DNA of 15,858 nt from Chloroflexota bacterium (GTDB taxonomy: Bacteria > Chloroflexota > Dehalococcoidia > Tepidiformales > Tepidiformaceae): NCBI GenBank assembly GCA_963169135.1, contig CAUJEQ010000109.1, forward strand, positions 1 through 15,858, read 5' to 3'. Shown here piece by piece: positions 6,118 through 14,043 of the stretch; the first letter of the stretch is position 1; each line of letters starts with the position of its first letter. The notes under the pieces are model-generated. The model was not told the origin of the DNA and ran no database searches. It worked only from the letters and a program-made list of their open reading frames with translations. The position numbers were made by a program, and so were the translations under genes.

Positions 6118-6993
6118 ATGGAATCGTTTGATTACGTTGCGCCGCGCTCGCTCTCCGAGGCCTTCGCGGCACTCGGGAACGGGAAGCGGTCGCTGATGCT
6201 GGCCGGCGGCACCGATGTCATCGTCCAGCTGCGGGAGGGCCGCAAGCACTGCGACCAACTCATAGACCTGAAGCACATCCCCGAGATGATGGCGATGGCC
6301 TTCGCCCCGGATGGATCGCTCAACATCGGAGCGGCCGTCCCGCTCGCCCAGATTTACGAAGACCAGCAGGTCCGTGCGAAGCTCCCCGCACTGGTCGATG
6401 CAGCCTCCATCATTGGAGGTACGGCAATCCAGTCGCGGGCGAGCCTCGGCGGTAATCTCTGCAACGCGAGCCCCGCGGCGGATTCGTCGCCCGCGCTGAT
6501 CGTGCTGGGCGCTCGCCTGACCATCGCCGGGCCCGCGGGGACCCGCGAAATCCCCGTCGAGGAGTTCTTTGCCGGCCCCGGGCGCAACACGCTTCAGCCG
6601 GGCGAACTGCTCGTCAGCATCCGCATCCCGGCTCAGCCCGAGCGCTCGGCCGCCTACTACCACCGGTTCATCCCGCGGAACGAGATGGACATCGCGGTGG
6701 CAAGCTCGGGCGTGCGCATCGAACTGGCCGCCGATGATTCGACCATCGGGGGCGCGCGTGTCGCCCTCGGTGCGGTCGCGGCCACACCGATCATGGTCCC
6801 GGACGCCGTTGCGGCGCTTGTTGGCCGGCCGGCCGGCGCCGAGGCGTTCGCGGCGGCTGGCGAAGCCGCCTCGGCTGCCGCCACACCGATCGACGACATG
6901 CGCGGTGGCATCGCCCAGCGCAAACACCTCGCGAAGATTCTCACCATCCGCGCGCTCGAAGGGGCGCTCCAGCGTTACCGGGAGGCCCGCTAG
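6118..6993 (+). CDS. molybdenum hydroxylase FAD-binding subunit (CoxM/XdhB type)
   Basis: A 291-residue medium subunit that passes electrons from the [2Fe-2S] clusters to FAD and on to an acceptor. The two FAD-binding motifs of the family are seen: LAGGTDVIVQLREG at 28-41, and TAIQSRASLGGNLCNASPAADSSPAL at 102-127. The CO dehydrogenase flavoprotein C-terminal domain follows from about 185. The length is typical for CoxM-like subunits. ATG 6118 has AAGGA (6107-6111) six bases upstream. It is the first gene of a four-gene operon, ending three bases before the iron-sulfur subunit. An NAD-dependent acceptor cannot be confirmed from the sequence. It is cytoplasmic, as no signal is present. Confidence 0.93.
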   Translation: MESFDYVAPRSLSEAFAALGNGKRSLMLAGGTDVIVQLREGRKHCDQLIDLKHIPEMMAMAFAPDGSLNIGAAVPLAQIYEDQQVRAKLPALVDAASIIGGTAIQSRASLGGNLCNASPAADSSPALIVLGARLTIAGPAGTREIPVEEFFAGPGRNTLQPGELLVSIRIPAQPERSAAYYHRFIPRNEMDIAVASSGVRIELAADDSTIGGARVALGAVAATPIMVPDAVAALVGRPAGAEAFAAAGEAASAAATPIDDMRGGIAQRKHLAKILTIRALEGALQRYREAR

Positions 6994-6996
6994 CCC

Positions 6997-7476
6997 ATGG
7001 CAAAGATGCACATCCAGACTCGCCTGAACGGTGATGACGTCGAATTCCTGGCCGAACCGCGCCAGAGCCTGCTCGAAGTCCTCCGCGACGACATCGGGCT
7101 TACCGGCACCAAGGAGGGCTGCAACAACGGTAACTGCGGCGCCTGCAGCGTGATGCTGAACGGCCGCGTCGTGAACTCGTGCTGCGTGCTCGCAGTCGAA
7201 ACGCAGGGCGCCGAGGTCACCACCATCGAGGGGCTGGCACATGGGGACCAGCTTCATCCGCTCCAGCAGGCGTTCCTCGAAGAGGCCGCGCTCCAGTGCG
7301 GCATTTGCACCCCCGGGTTCATCATGTCGGCCAAGGCGCTGCTCGACCGCGAACCGAACCCCGACGAGCACCGCGTGCGATTCTGGCTCGCCGGCAACCT
7401 CTGCCGCTGCACTGGCTACGACAAGATCGTTAAGGCCGTCATGAAGGTGTCCAACGACATGCAGGAGGCGAAATAG
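6997..7476 (+). CDS. molybdenum hydroxylase [2Fe-2S] subunit (CoxS type)
   Basis: A 159-residue small subunit carrying two [2Fe-2S] clusters between the Mo centre and FAD. The plant-ferredoxin-type N-terminal cluster uses C42, C47, C50 and C62 (GCNNGNCGAC and SCC). The C-terminal four-helix cluster uses C101, C104, C136 and C138 (CGICTPGF and CRCTGY). All eight ligands are present, so the electron path looks intact. The length is typical. ATG 6997 follows the upstream stop by three bases, and the gene ends one base before the large subunit ATG. Translational coupling along the operon is likely. Subunit order FAD, Fe-S, Mo is that of the cox and related hydroxylase operons. Confidence 0.95.
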   Translation: MAKMHIQTRLNGDDVEFLAEPRQSLLEVLRDDIGLTGTKEGCNNGNCGACSVMLNGRVVNSCCVLAVETQGAEVTTIEGLAHGDQLHPLQQAFLEEAALQCGICTPGFIMSAKALLDREPNPDEHRVRFWLAGNLCRCTGYDKIVKAVMKVSNDMQEAK

Positions 7477-7477
7477 C

Positions 7478-9745
7478 ATGACCACAGTCGACCGCCCCGC
7501 CTATTCCGTCATCGGCACCCGGCCCGTCCGCCCGGACGGCGTCGAGAAGGTGACCGGCAAAACCCAGTACGGCGCGGACATTCACCTGCCGGGCCTCATC
7601 CACGCGAAGGTGCTCCGCAGCCCGCACGCCCACGCCCGCATCCTGTCGATCGACACGACCGGCGCCGAGAAGTACCCGGGCGTGCTCGCGGTCCTCACTC
7701 ACAAGGACCTGCCGACCGCAGCGGACAAGATGGAGGAGCTCGGCGAGAGCGCCGTCAACTTGCTGGAAGTGAGCGAGAACATCCTCGCTTCGCAGAAGGT
7801 GCTCTACCAGGGCCACGCCGTGGCAGCGGTGGCTGCGGCCAGCCCGCACGTTGCCGAACTCGCCCTCGCGCAGATCAAGGTCGAGTACGAGGTACTACCG
7901 CCGGTCCTCGACGTGCGCGACGCTATGCGCGACGACGCGCCAATCCTGAATGAAGCGCGCCGCACGAAGACCCTGATGACACGCGAAGTGGGCGACACGC
8001 CTTCGAACATCGCGAGCTACAATAAGTTCGAAGGGGGCGACATCGAATCCGCCTTCGCGGATGCCGACGTGGTCGTCGAGCGCGAGTTCACGACGAAGAT
8101 GGTCCACCAGGGATACATCGAACCTCACAGCTCCACCGGGAACTGGAACTCCGACGGAACGCTGACCATCTGGACGAGCACCCAGGGCGCTTTCGCTGTC
8201 CGCGGGCTCGTGGCAGAGGTGCTGAAGCTCCCCGTTTCGCACGTGAAAGTCGTCCCGATGGAGATCGGCGGCGGGTTTGGCGGCAAGACCCCTATCTACC
8301 TCGACCCGGTTGTCGCTCTGCTTTCGAAGAAGACCAGCCGCCCGGTGAAGGCGAGCATGAACCGCGCCGAGGTGTTCGAGGCCACGGGCCCGACGAGCGG
8401 CACCTACATGAAGTTGAAGGCCGCCGCCAAAGGCGACCAGCTGACCGCCGTCCAGGCCACCCTCTGCTACGAAGCGGGCGCGTTCCCCGGCTCCTCCGTC
8501 GGCGCCGGGTCGATGACCATGCTGTCGCCCTACAACATCGACAACTTCCAGATCAATGCCTACGACGTGGTGGTGAACAAGCCGAAGACGGCGGCCTACC
8601 GCGCTCCCGGCGCACCCGCCGCCGCGTTCGCAATCGAAAGCGTCGTCGACGAGCTGGCCAGGCGGCAGAAGATCGACCCCCTCGAGTTCCGCAAAGCCAA
8701 CGCCTCGCACCAGGGCACGCGGATGGTCAACGGCATCGCCTTCCCGCGCATCGGCAACGAGGAGGTGGTCGAGGCGGCCCTCAACTCGCCCCACTACCGC
8801 TCGCCGATCGAGGGCCCCAACCGCGGCCGTGGGGTGGCATCGGGCTACTGGTTCAACGGCGGTATGCAGTCGAGCGTGGTCGTCGGGGTCAATACCGACG
8901 GCACAATCAACCTGATCGAGGGCTCGGTCGACATCGGCGGCACGCGCGCGTCACTTGCGATGCAGCTAGCGGAGACCCTCGGCGTAGACTACGACACCAT
9001 CCGGCCATCAGTGGTCGACACCGACTCCATCGGACATAACGACGTGACTGGCGGCAGCCGCACCACGTTCGCCTCGGGCCTCGCCGTTTACGAAGCCGGC
9101 ATGGACATCCGCCGCCAGATGGTCGCCCGGGCGGCCAAGCTCTGGGGTGTGGCCGAGGACGACGTCGTCTACGAGTCGGGCGTGCTCAAGTGCACGAAGG
9201 ATTCCACAAAGGAACTCACTTTCAAGGAGATGGCCGGACAGTCCGCCCGCACTGGCGGCCCGATCGCGGGTAAGGCGTCGCTCCTCGCCCGTGGGGCCGG
9301 CGGCGCATTTGCCACCCACATCGTCGACGTGGAAGTCGACCCCGACACGGGGAAGGTCACCATCCTGCGCTATACGGCCGTCCAGGATGTGGGCACGGCC
9401 ATCCATCCTTCCTATGTGGAAGGACAGATCCAGGGCGGCGCAGTCCAGGGCATCGGCTGGGCGCTCAACGAGGAGTACTTCTACGACGAGACCGGCCGGC
9501 TGGCGAACGCGAGTTTCCTCGACTACCGCATGCCGACCACGCTGGACGTACCGAACATCGACACGATCCTGGTCGAGGTCCCCAACCCCGGCCACCCGTA
9601 TGGCGTGCGCGGTGTGGGCGAGGTGCCGATCGTCCCACCCCTGGCTGCGATCGCGAATGCCATCGCGGATGCGACCGGCCACCGCTTCACCGACCTCCCG
9701 ATGTCTCCGCGCCGAGTGGTCGAGGAGCTGAACGGGCTGTCGTAG
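7478..9745 (+). CDS. molybdenum hydroxylase large subunit (xanthine dehydrogenase/aldehyde oxidase family)
   Basis: A 755-residue catalytic subunit binding the molybdopterin cofactor; the family hydroxylates purines, N-heterocycles or aldehydes with water as oxygen source. Visible features are the a/b hammerhead N-terminal domain (about 20-135), the cofactor loop GGGFGGK (264-270), the loop AYRAPGAP (373-380), QGGAVQGIGWAL, and the catalytic Glu as E715 in GVGEVPIVPP. The active-site loop lacks the AYRCSFR signature of form I CO dehydrogenase, so CO oxidation is unlikely. The substrate could be a purine, N-heterocycle, aldehyde or aromatic thioester and cannot be chosen here. ATG 7478 has AGGAGG (7463-7468) upstream. 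The stop overlaps the GTG of the next gene by one base. No Tat signal is seen, so it acts in the cytoplasm. Confidence 0.94.
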   Translation: MTTVDRPAYSVIGTRPVRPDGVEKVTGKTQYGADIHLPGLIHAKVLRSPHAHARILSIDTTGAEKYPGVLAVLTHKDLPTAADKMEELGESAVNLLEVSENILASQKVLYQGHAVAAVAAASPHVAELALAQIKVEYEVLPPVLDVRDAMRDDAPILNEARRTKTLMTREVGDTPSNIASYNKFEGGDIESAFADADVVVEREFTTKMVHQGYIEPHSSTGNWNSDGTLTIWTSTQGAFAVRGLVAEVLKLPVSHVKVVPMEIGGGFGGKTPIYLDPVVALLSKKTSRPVKASMNRAEVFEATGPTSGTYMKLKAAAKGDQLTAVQATLCYEAGAFPGSSVGAGSMTMLSPYNIDNFQINAYDVVVNKPKTAAYRAPGAPAAAFAIESVVDELARRQKIDPLEFRKANASHQGTRMVNGIAFPRIGNEEVVEAALNSPHYRSPIEGPNRGRGVASGYWFNGGMQSSVVVGVNTDGTINLIEGSVDIGGTRASLAMQLAETLGVDYDTIRPSVVDTDSIGHNDVTGGSRTTFASGLAVYEAGMDIRRQMVARAAKLWGVAEDDVVYESGVLKCTKDSTKELTFKEMAGQSARTGGPIAGKASLLARGAGGAFATHIVDVEVDPDTGKVTILRYTAVQDVGTAIHPSYVEGQIQGGAVQGIGWALNEEYFYDETGRLANASFLDYRMPTTLDVPNIDTILVEVPNPGHPYGVRGVGEVPIVPPLAAIANAIADATGHRFTDLPMSPRRVVEELNGLS

Positions 9746-10008
9746 TGGCGCTGGTTATCATCCCGGCGACCCTTCGCGACCTTTGCGGAGGGTCGCCGCA
9801 GGTTGAAGTCGAAGGCGCCACGGTCGGGGCTGTGCTGCGTGCGCTCGACGCGCAGTGCCCAGGCTTCTACGGCCGCGTGGTGGAGGAGGGCCGCTTGCGG
9901 CCCGAGCTGGCGTTTGCGGTCGACGGCGAGGTAGTGCCGCTGGCCTTGCACGACACTGTGACCCAGGGCACCGAGATCACGATCGTCCCGGCTATCGGCG
10001 GGGGATGA
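9745..10008 (+). CDS. MoaD/ThiS-family sulfur carrier protein
   Basis: An 87-residue beta-grasp protein ending in AIGGG, the Gly-Gly tail that is adenylated and converted to a thiocarboxylate. The pattern FAVDGEVV...GTEITIVPAIGGG is typical of the family's second half. In molybdopterin synthesis MoaD delivers sulfur to precursor Z with MoaE. The start is GTG and overlaps the stop of the large hydroxylase subunit (TAGTG), so it is co-translated with it. The position suggests that it serves this molybdoenzyme, either in general cofactor synthesis or as a dedicated carrier. A MoaE or MoeB partner is not in the window. One extra Gly at the end (GGG) would leave the terminal residue as Gly as required. 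ThiS or another carrier role is less likely but not excluded. Confidence 0.83.
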   Translation: MALVIIPATLRDLCGGSPQVEVEGATVGAVLRALDAQCPGFYGRVVEEGRLRPELAFAVDGEVVPLALHDTVTQGTEITIVPAIGGG

Positions 10009-10011
10009 CCG

Positions 10012-10596
10012 TCACCACGGCTCGCCGAAGCGCTCCCGGTAGGTGACTGCTCCCACTGGCTGGCGGCGGTTCTTCCCGTAGCGGCGGTCGGGCCAGCCCA
10101 GCGGAATGATGGCGTGCACCGCCATGGTCTCCGGCAGTCCGAGGAGCGGGCGAAGCTGCGGTTCCCGCGACTTCCAGCGGGTGGTCAGCACGGCGCCCAG
10201 GCCGGCCGCCTGCGCCGCCAGGAGCAGGTTTTGCACCGCCGGGTAGATTGACGCCCCGAGGGCGGCCGTCGCTGCCTCACCCTCGCCAAAGGCGTACTCC
10301 GAACAGACTGCGATGAGCACCGGCACCTCTTCCCACGGGGTGCGGTCCGGGGCGCCCTGGCCGTACAGCCGCGCTCCGAGCTCATCGAAAATCGCCCCGA
10401 GCTGCTGCTTCGTTTCCCGGTCGCGGATGACGATGAACCGCCACGGCTGGACATTGCGGGCACTGGGTGCGCCCGTTGCCGCCCGGAGGACGCGCTCAAT
10501 CAGCGAATCATCGACATCGTCCGCCGTGAACGTGCGGATCGCCCGCTGGCGGGACATGACGGCTTCGAGCAGGCCGAGATTGTTCGTGTCGGGCAT
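10012..10596 (-). CDS. nitroreductase-family FMN oxidoreductase
   Basis: A 194-residue protein of the nitroreductase fold, which uses FMN and NAD(P)H to reduce nitro, quinone, enone or similar groups. Visible motifs are SRQRAIRTF (15-23, FMN phosphate binding), GAPSARNVQPWRF (42-54), AAGLGAVLTTRW and, near the C-terminus, AIIPLGWPDRRYGKNRRQPV, all in usual order and spacing. The length is normal for the family. ATG 10596 is preceded by GGGAGA about eight bases upstream; longer in-frame extensions run into the neighbouring acyl-CoA dehydrogenase and are unlikely. It converges on the MoaD-type gene with only three bases between the stops. A hairpin separates it from the acyl-CoA dehydrogenase upstream. 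The exact substrate is unknown. Confidence 0.9.
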   Translation of the reverse strand: MPDTNNLGLLEAVMSRQRAIRTFTADDVDDSLIERVLRAATGAPSARNVQPWRFIVIRDRETKQQLGAIFDELGARLYGQGAPDRTPWEEVPVLIAVCSEYAFGEGEAATAALGASIYPAVQNLLLAAQAAGLGAVLTTRWKSREPQLRPLLGLPETMAVHAIIPLGWPDRRYGKNRRQPVGAVTYRERFGEPW

Positions 10597-10618
10597 CGAT
10601 TCGGTCTCCCTGAAATGA

Positions 10619-10652
10619 GAATGCCCCTCCGCGCAGGCGTAGAGGGGCATTC
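10619..10652 (-). terminator. hairpin between acyl-CoA dehydrogenase and nitroreductase, probable terminator
   Basis: A perfect 11-bp stem (GAATGCCCCTC with GAGGGGCATTC; 10619-10629 and 10642-10652) and a 12-base loop. It begins 17 bases after the acyl-CoA dehydrogenase stop and lies just before the nitroreductase SD. There is only a weak T run (TCATTT) after it on the minus strand. It may therefore be a partial terminator or an mRNA-stabilising hairpin. Confidence 0.55.
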
Positions 10653-10669
10653 GAGATCGGCGGTTCCTG

Positions 10670-11848
10670 CTAACCCCGCGGGAGCCCCAGGCCCCGCGTG
10701 GCGATGATGTTGCGCTGGATTTCGCTGGTGCCCGCGGCGATGGTCGCCGGGACCACCTGCAAGTACTCCATCGCCGAGCTTGCGCCGAGGGTCTGCTCCA
10801 GCCCATCGGACCGGCGGTACTGGCCCTTCATGCCGGTCACATGCATCTTCGTGAGGGCAATGCGCTGCGAAAGCTCTGAGCCGTACATCTTGCACATGCT
10901 GGCCTCCATGTTCGGCACGCCCCCCCGGGCCTGGATGGAGATGACGACGAATGACAGCAGCTCGCAGATGGACGTCTCGACCGCGCGGTCCGCAATTTCG
11001 AGTTTGTAGGAGCGAGTGATTGGCTCGCCGGCGGCATCCCGGGCGCGAGAGTACTTCGCCAGCTTCTCGACGTTCTTGCGGGCGCCGATGGCCCGGGCGA
11101 TGTTCGAGCGCTCGAAGTCGAGCGTGGTGGTGCCGACGTACCAGCCGCGATTTTCTTCGCCGATGCGGTTGCGCACGGGCACGCGCACGTCCTCGAAGAA
11201 GACTTCGTTGAAGACGTGGCCGTTCGCCATGTTGATGAGCGGCCGGACGGTGATGCCCGGCTGCTTCATGTTGACCAGCAGGTAGCTGATGCCACGGTGC
11301 TTCGGTGCATCCGGGTCGGTGCGGGCCATCATGAAGATCCAGTCCGCGCGGTGGGCGCCGGAGGTCCAGATCTTCTGGCCATTCACGACATAATCATCGC
11401 CATCACGGGTGGCGCGCGTCTGGAGCGAGGCGAGGTCGCTCCCCGAGCCCGGCTCGCTAAACCCCTGGCACCAGGCGACTTCGCCGCGGAGCATGGGCGG
11501 GAGGTGTTCCGCCTTCTGCTCATCGGTGCCGTGGAGCATGATCGTCGGGCCGACCAGGTTGAGCATCTGGCGGCTGGTCGGCGCGCCGGCTTCGTGCAGT
11601 TCCTGGTTCAGCACGAACTGTTCGAGGACCGACATATCGGCGCCGCCGTACTGCTTCGGCCATGCCGGCGCGAGCCAACCGTTTTCGGCGAGCTTATCGA
11701 GCCAGACCTTCGTACGGGACGGGTCGGTCGGACCCTCCATCGAGTCCTCGTCTTCATTGGGTTTGGCGTTTGCACGCCAGTTTGTATCGACGAACGAACG
11801 CACCTGGGTGCGCCACGTCGCCAGTTCGGGTGTGTCCTGGAATCGCAT
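10670..11848 (-). CDS. acyl-CoA dehydrogenase family protein (FadE-like)
   Basis: A 392-residue FAD enzyme of the acyl-CoA dehydrogenase fold, which introduces an alpha,beta double bond in acyl-CoA and passes electrons to ETF. N-terminal helical, middle beta and C-terminal helical domains are all covered. Visible signatures are FSEPGSGSDLASLQTRA (130-146), WTSGAHRADWIF (161-172) and AAGTSEIQRNIIATRGLGLPR at the end. In medium-chain enzymes the catalytic Glu lies just before GTS; here that site is A372. E246 in DFERSN aligns with the alternative base used in isovaleryl- and long-chain-CoA dehydrogenases, so activity is probably kept (inference). ATG 11848 has GGAGG seven bases upstream. The chain length or ring substrate cannot be told. 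Confidence 0.92.
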   Translation of the reverse strand: MRFQDTPELATWRTQVRSFVDTNWRANAKPNEDEDSMEGPTDPSRTKVWLDKLAENGWLAPAWPKQYGGADMSVLEQFVLNQELHEAGAPTSRQMLNLVGPTIMLHGTDEQKAEHLPPMLRGEVAWCQGFSEPGSGSDLASLQTRATRDGDDYVVNGQKIWTSGAHRADWIFMMARTDPDAPKHRGISYLLVNMKQPGITVRPLINMANGHVFNEVFFEDVRVPVRNRIGEENRGWYVGTTTLDFERSNIARAIGARKNVEKLAKYSRARDAAGEPITRSYKLEIADRAVETSICELLSFVVISIQARGGVPNMEASMCKMYGSELSQRIALTKMHVTGMKGQYRRSDGLEQTLGASSAMEYLQVVPATIAAGTSEIQRNIIATRGLGLPRG

Positions 11849-11875
11849 GGGAAAGCCTCCGGATATTGCGGTCGG

Positions 11876-11881
11876 ATTCTA
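11876..11881 (-). promoter_or_regulatory. candidate -10 box for the acyl-CoA dehydrogenase gene
   Basis: TAGAAT on the minus strand lies 27 bases before ATG 11848 and would give a leader of about 20 bases carrying the GGAGG. No good -35 is seen at 17 bp. Confidence 0.3.
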
Positions 11882-11906
11882 CACGCTCCAGGCCGCGTCC
11901 GGGCGG

Positions 11907-13178
11907 CTACCCTGGCCCGAAAGCGTCCGCGGCGGCCTCGCCGGAGCGCACCGCGCCTTCGATGCAGGCCTGGTGTGTCCAATCGCCCGCGAACACGAGC
12001 GGCGGGCGGCGCTGATAGGCTGCCATCCGGGTGAAGTGGCCCGGCGCCATCGTTGGGACTGCGTGTTCCCAGCGGACGACGTGACGGACATTCCACGATT
12101 TCAGCGGTGGCAGGCCGGGTACGAGCTTCGCCGCCTCGCTCCAGAGGTGACCGGCGATCTCGCGATCGGGGACGTTCACCAGCTGCGGGTTGTACGCCTC
12201 ATTTCCACAGATCAGGGCCCACTGCCAGCCGCCGGGACACGTTCCCCAGGCCCCTTGACTGCCGGACTGCCATTCGACGCTGGCGATCCGCCCCATGGGA
12301 AGCGGCCGCCGGTGGACCCGGGCGGGCGCGTCGCCCGGCATCGCGAGGTAGAGCCTGCACTGGCCGGAGTAGCGGATCTGCTCGTAATCGAGCTGAGCAA
12401 CCCAGCGAGGCTCGATCGCGCGCGTAACAAAGCGCTTGCCCACCGGCGGCGGCACCGCTGCCACGATGCCATCGAACTCGGTGCCCATGCTATTGGCGAC
12501 GACTTCCATGCGGGCGCCGCCCTGCCGGATCATCTCCACCCGCGCGTTGAGACGCATCTCCAGATGGCTTGCGATTCGCTTCCACGGTGCATCCATGCCT
12601 TCGTGCACCTGGAAGTATTGCGCGCGGCTTGCCGCAATCCATGAGCGCAGGAACTCTGCCGACTGCTGGGAAAGCGGGGCAAACAGGCCCTCGAACATCG
12701 GGGCGAACAGGTACCGGGTCGCGGCCGGGCTGACTGTTGCCAGGTGGGCTTCGGCGGTCTCCTGGTCGTTGAAGGTGCGGAAGCCCAGCGGCGGGTAGCC
12801 TTCGAGCCAGCGCAGCCAGTTGCGGAGGCGTTCGCGCTCATCCGTGGGGACGAGGTGTTCGCCGGCCGGGGTGCGTGGGAGCCCGGTGCCCAGGTAGACC
12901 TTGCCATCAACCAGGAGTTCTGCCGGGGCGCTGGCGCGCATCGGCTGCAGCCGCTCGCGCTCGCCAAGCTCCTCGAAGAGCGCAAGCGTGCGCGTGTAGG
13001 CGGACGTCAGCCATCCGGCGCCCGTATCGAGGTGGTGTCCCGGGCCAAAATGTTCGCTGTGTGCCCGGCCGCCTACGTACGGGTTGGCTTCGTACACGGT
13101 GACCCGATGCCCCGCCTGCGTAAGGCGGTAGGCGGCGGTCAGGCCGGCGGCGCCCGCACCGATGACGGCAATCCGCAT
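11907..13178 (-). CDS. FAD-dependent amine oxidase/protoporphyrinogen oxidase-like oxidoreductase
   Basis: A 423-residue flavoprotein. The N-terminal Rossmann motif GAGAAG (7-12) with E30 and the GGRA loop (36-39) binds FAD. The segment LDTGAGWL follows, and the C-terminal FAD motif is FAGDWTHQACIEGAVRSG. This combination places it in the amine oxidase/phytoene desaturase/HemY superfamily. The length is slightly short for monoamine oxidases and fits renalase- or protoporphyrinogen-oxidase-like members. The substrate is unknown; no carotenoid or heme gene is near. ATG 13178 is followed at once by the Rossmann strand MRIAVIG. No SD precedes it, but TATACT ends six bases upstream, so a leaderless mRNA is likely. 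It ends 58 bases before the acyl-CoA dehydrogenase gene on the same strand. Confidence 0.87.
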   Translation of the reverse strand: MRIAVIGAGAAGLTAAYRLTQAGHRVTVYEANPYVGGRAHSEHFGPGHHLDTGAGWLTSAYTRTLALFEELGERERLQPMRASAPAELLVDGKVYLGTGLPRTPAGEHLVPTDERERLRNWLRWLEGYPPLGFRTFNDQETAEAHLATVSPAATRYLFAPMFEGLFAPLSQQSAEFLRSWIAASRAQYFQVHEGMDAPWKRIASHLEMRLNARVEMIRQGGARMEVVANSMGTEFDGIVAAVPPPVGKRFVTRAIEPRWVAQLDYEQIRYSGQCRLYLAMPGDAPARVHRRPLPMGRIASVEWQSGSQGAWGTCPGGWQWALICGNEAYNPQLVNVPDREIAGHLWSEAAKLVPGLPPLKSWNVRHVVRWEHAVPTMAPGHFTRMAAYQRRPPLVFAGDWTHQACIEGAVRSGEAAADAFGPG

Positions 13179-13184
13179 TCTTCG

Positions 13185-13190
13185 AGTATA
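13185..13190 (-). promoter_or_regulatory. -10 box for leaderless amine-oxidase-like gene
   Basis: TATACT on the minus strand matches five of six positions of TATAAT and is separated from ATG 13178 by six bases. No SD is present. A -35 box at proper spacing is not evident. Confidence 0.5.
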
Positions 13191-13278
13191 GAGTCCATGG
13201 AAAGCCAATCGATGGGCGGAACGGCGGAGTAGGGGTTACAGTCTCGCAAGATCAGGTAGCGGACCGGGGGTGTTGGGC

Positions 13279-14025
13279 ATGGAATGGCGAAACGAGGGCG
13301 CCTCAAGCATGGGCGTCACCGAACGCGGCTTCTTCGTCGAACGCGAGGGCGACCGCATCCCAGGGATCCTCTGGACGCCTGATGACGCCGCCGGCCCGGT
13401 CCCGCTGGTGCTCATCGGCCACGGAGGGCAGAGCGAAAAGCGCAACCCGAACGGCCTCGCCCTGGCGCGCCGTTTCGTGCGCCGCCACGGCATCGCGGCT
13501 GCCGCGATCGACGCCATCGCCCACGGTGAGCGCGGCCCAATAGTCGCAAACGACGACCCGGCGGGTCACCCGGACTACATCGCCATGTGGAAGCGTCCGG
13601 ACACCTTTGATCGCATGGTGGCTGACTGGCGGGCGACGCTCGACGCCCTGGTCGAGCTGCGGGGCATCGACGGAGGGCACGTTGGTTATTGGGGGCTCTC
13701 GATGGGGACGATGCTGGGACTGCCGTTCGTCGCCGCCGAACCGCGCATCAAAGCCGCCGTGCTCGGACTGTGCGGGTTCACCGGGCCGAGCGCCATCCGG
13801 GGCCGATTTGGCGACCGCCACCGGGCGGACGCCCCGCGCATCTCGTGTCCCACGCTCTTCGTCGTCCAATGGGACGACGAGCGCTTTGGCCGTGACGGCG
13901 CCTTCGAGCTGTTCAACCTGCTGGGGACGAAGGACAAGCGCCTGCACGGGTATCCGGGGCTCCATGCCGAGGTGCCGCCAGAGGGCACCGACGCGACCCG
14001 CGAGTTCCTGGCCGCGCGGCTGTAG
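13279..14025 (+). CDS. alpha/beta hydrolase (dienelactone hydrolase-like)
   Basis: A 248-residue alpha/beta hydrolase. The nucleophile elbow GLSMG places Ser at residue 141. The likely acid is D199 in VVQWDDERF and the likely base is H229 in GYPGLHAEV, in the standard Ser-Asp-His order. The oxyanion-hole region is LIGHGGQ (45-51). The family hydrolyses esters, lactones or peptides; the substrate is not assignable. ATG 13279 has GGGGG eight bases upstream. ATG 13309 with GAGGG upstream is an alternative, and the fold begins only after it. GTG 13270 is less likely. It is the first gene of a pair with the VOC gene 18 bases downstream and is divergent from the oxidoreductase. A -10-like TACAGT at 13237-13242 could serve it, but this is weak. 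Confidence 0.85.
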   Translation: MEWRNEGASSMGVTERGFFVEREGDRIPGILWTPDDAAGPVPLVLIGHGGQSEKRNPNGLALARRFVRRHGIAAAAIDAIAHGERGPIVANDDPAGHPDYIAMWKRPDTFDRMVADWRATLDALVELRGIDGGHVGYWGLSMGTMLGLPFVAAEPRIKAAVLGLCGFTGPSAIRGRFGDRHRADAPRISCPTLFVVQWDDERFGRDGAFELFNLLGTKDKRLHGYPGLHAEVPPEGTDATREFLAARL

Positions 14026-14043
14026 CGGGGGGAAATCAGGCTC

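Noticed and set aside
6055..7485. 476-residue open frame on the minus strand
   Set aside because: It lies antisense to the FAD and Fe-S subunit genes, whose motifs are clear; long antisense frames are common in GC-rich DNA.
7895..8794. 299-residue open frame on the minus strand
   Set aside because: Antisense shadow of the hydroxylase large subunit with no recognisable motif.
7478..9745. aerobic CO dehydrogenase large subunit
   Set aside because: The form I active-site signature with Cys is absent, so calling it coxL would be misleading.
10597..10806. N-terminal extension of the nitroreductase
   Set aside because: It would read through the hairpin and into the acyl-CoA dehydrogenase gene in another frame; the family domain starts after ATG 10596, which has an SD.
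11409..12644. 411-residue open frame on the plus strand
   Set aside because: It spans two well-supported minus-strand flavoprotein genes and the gap between them, with low-complexity composition.
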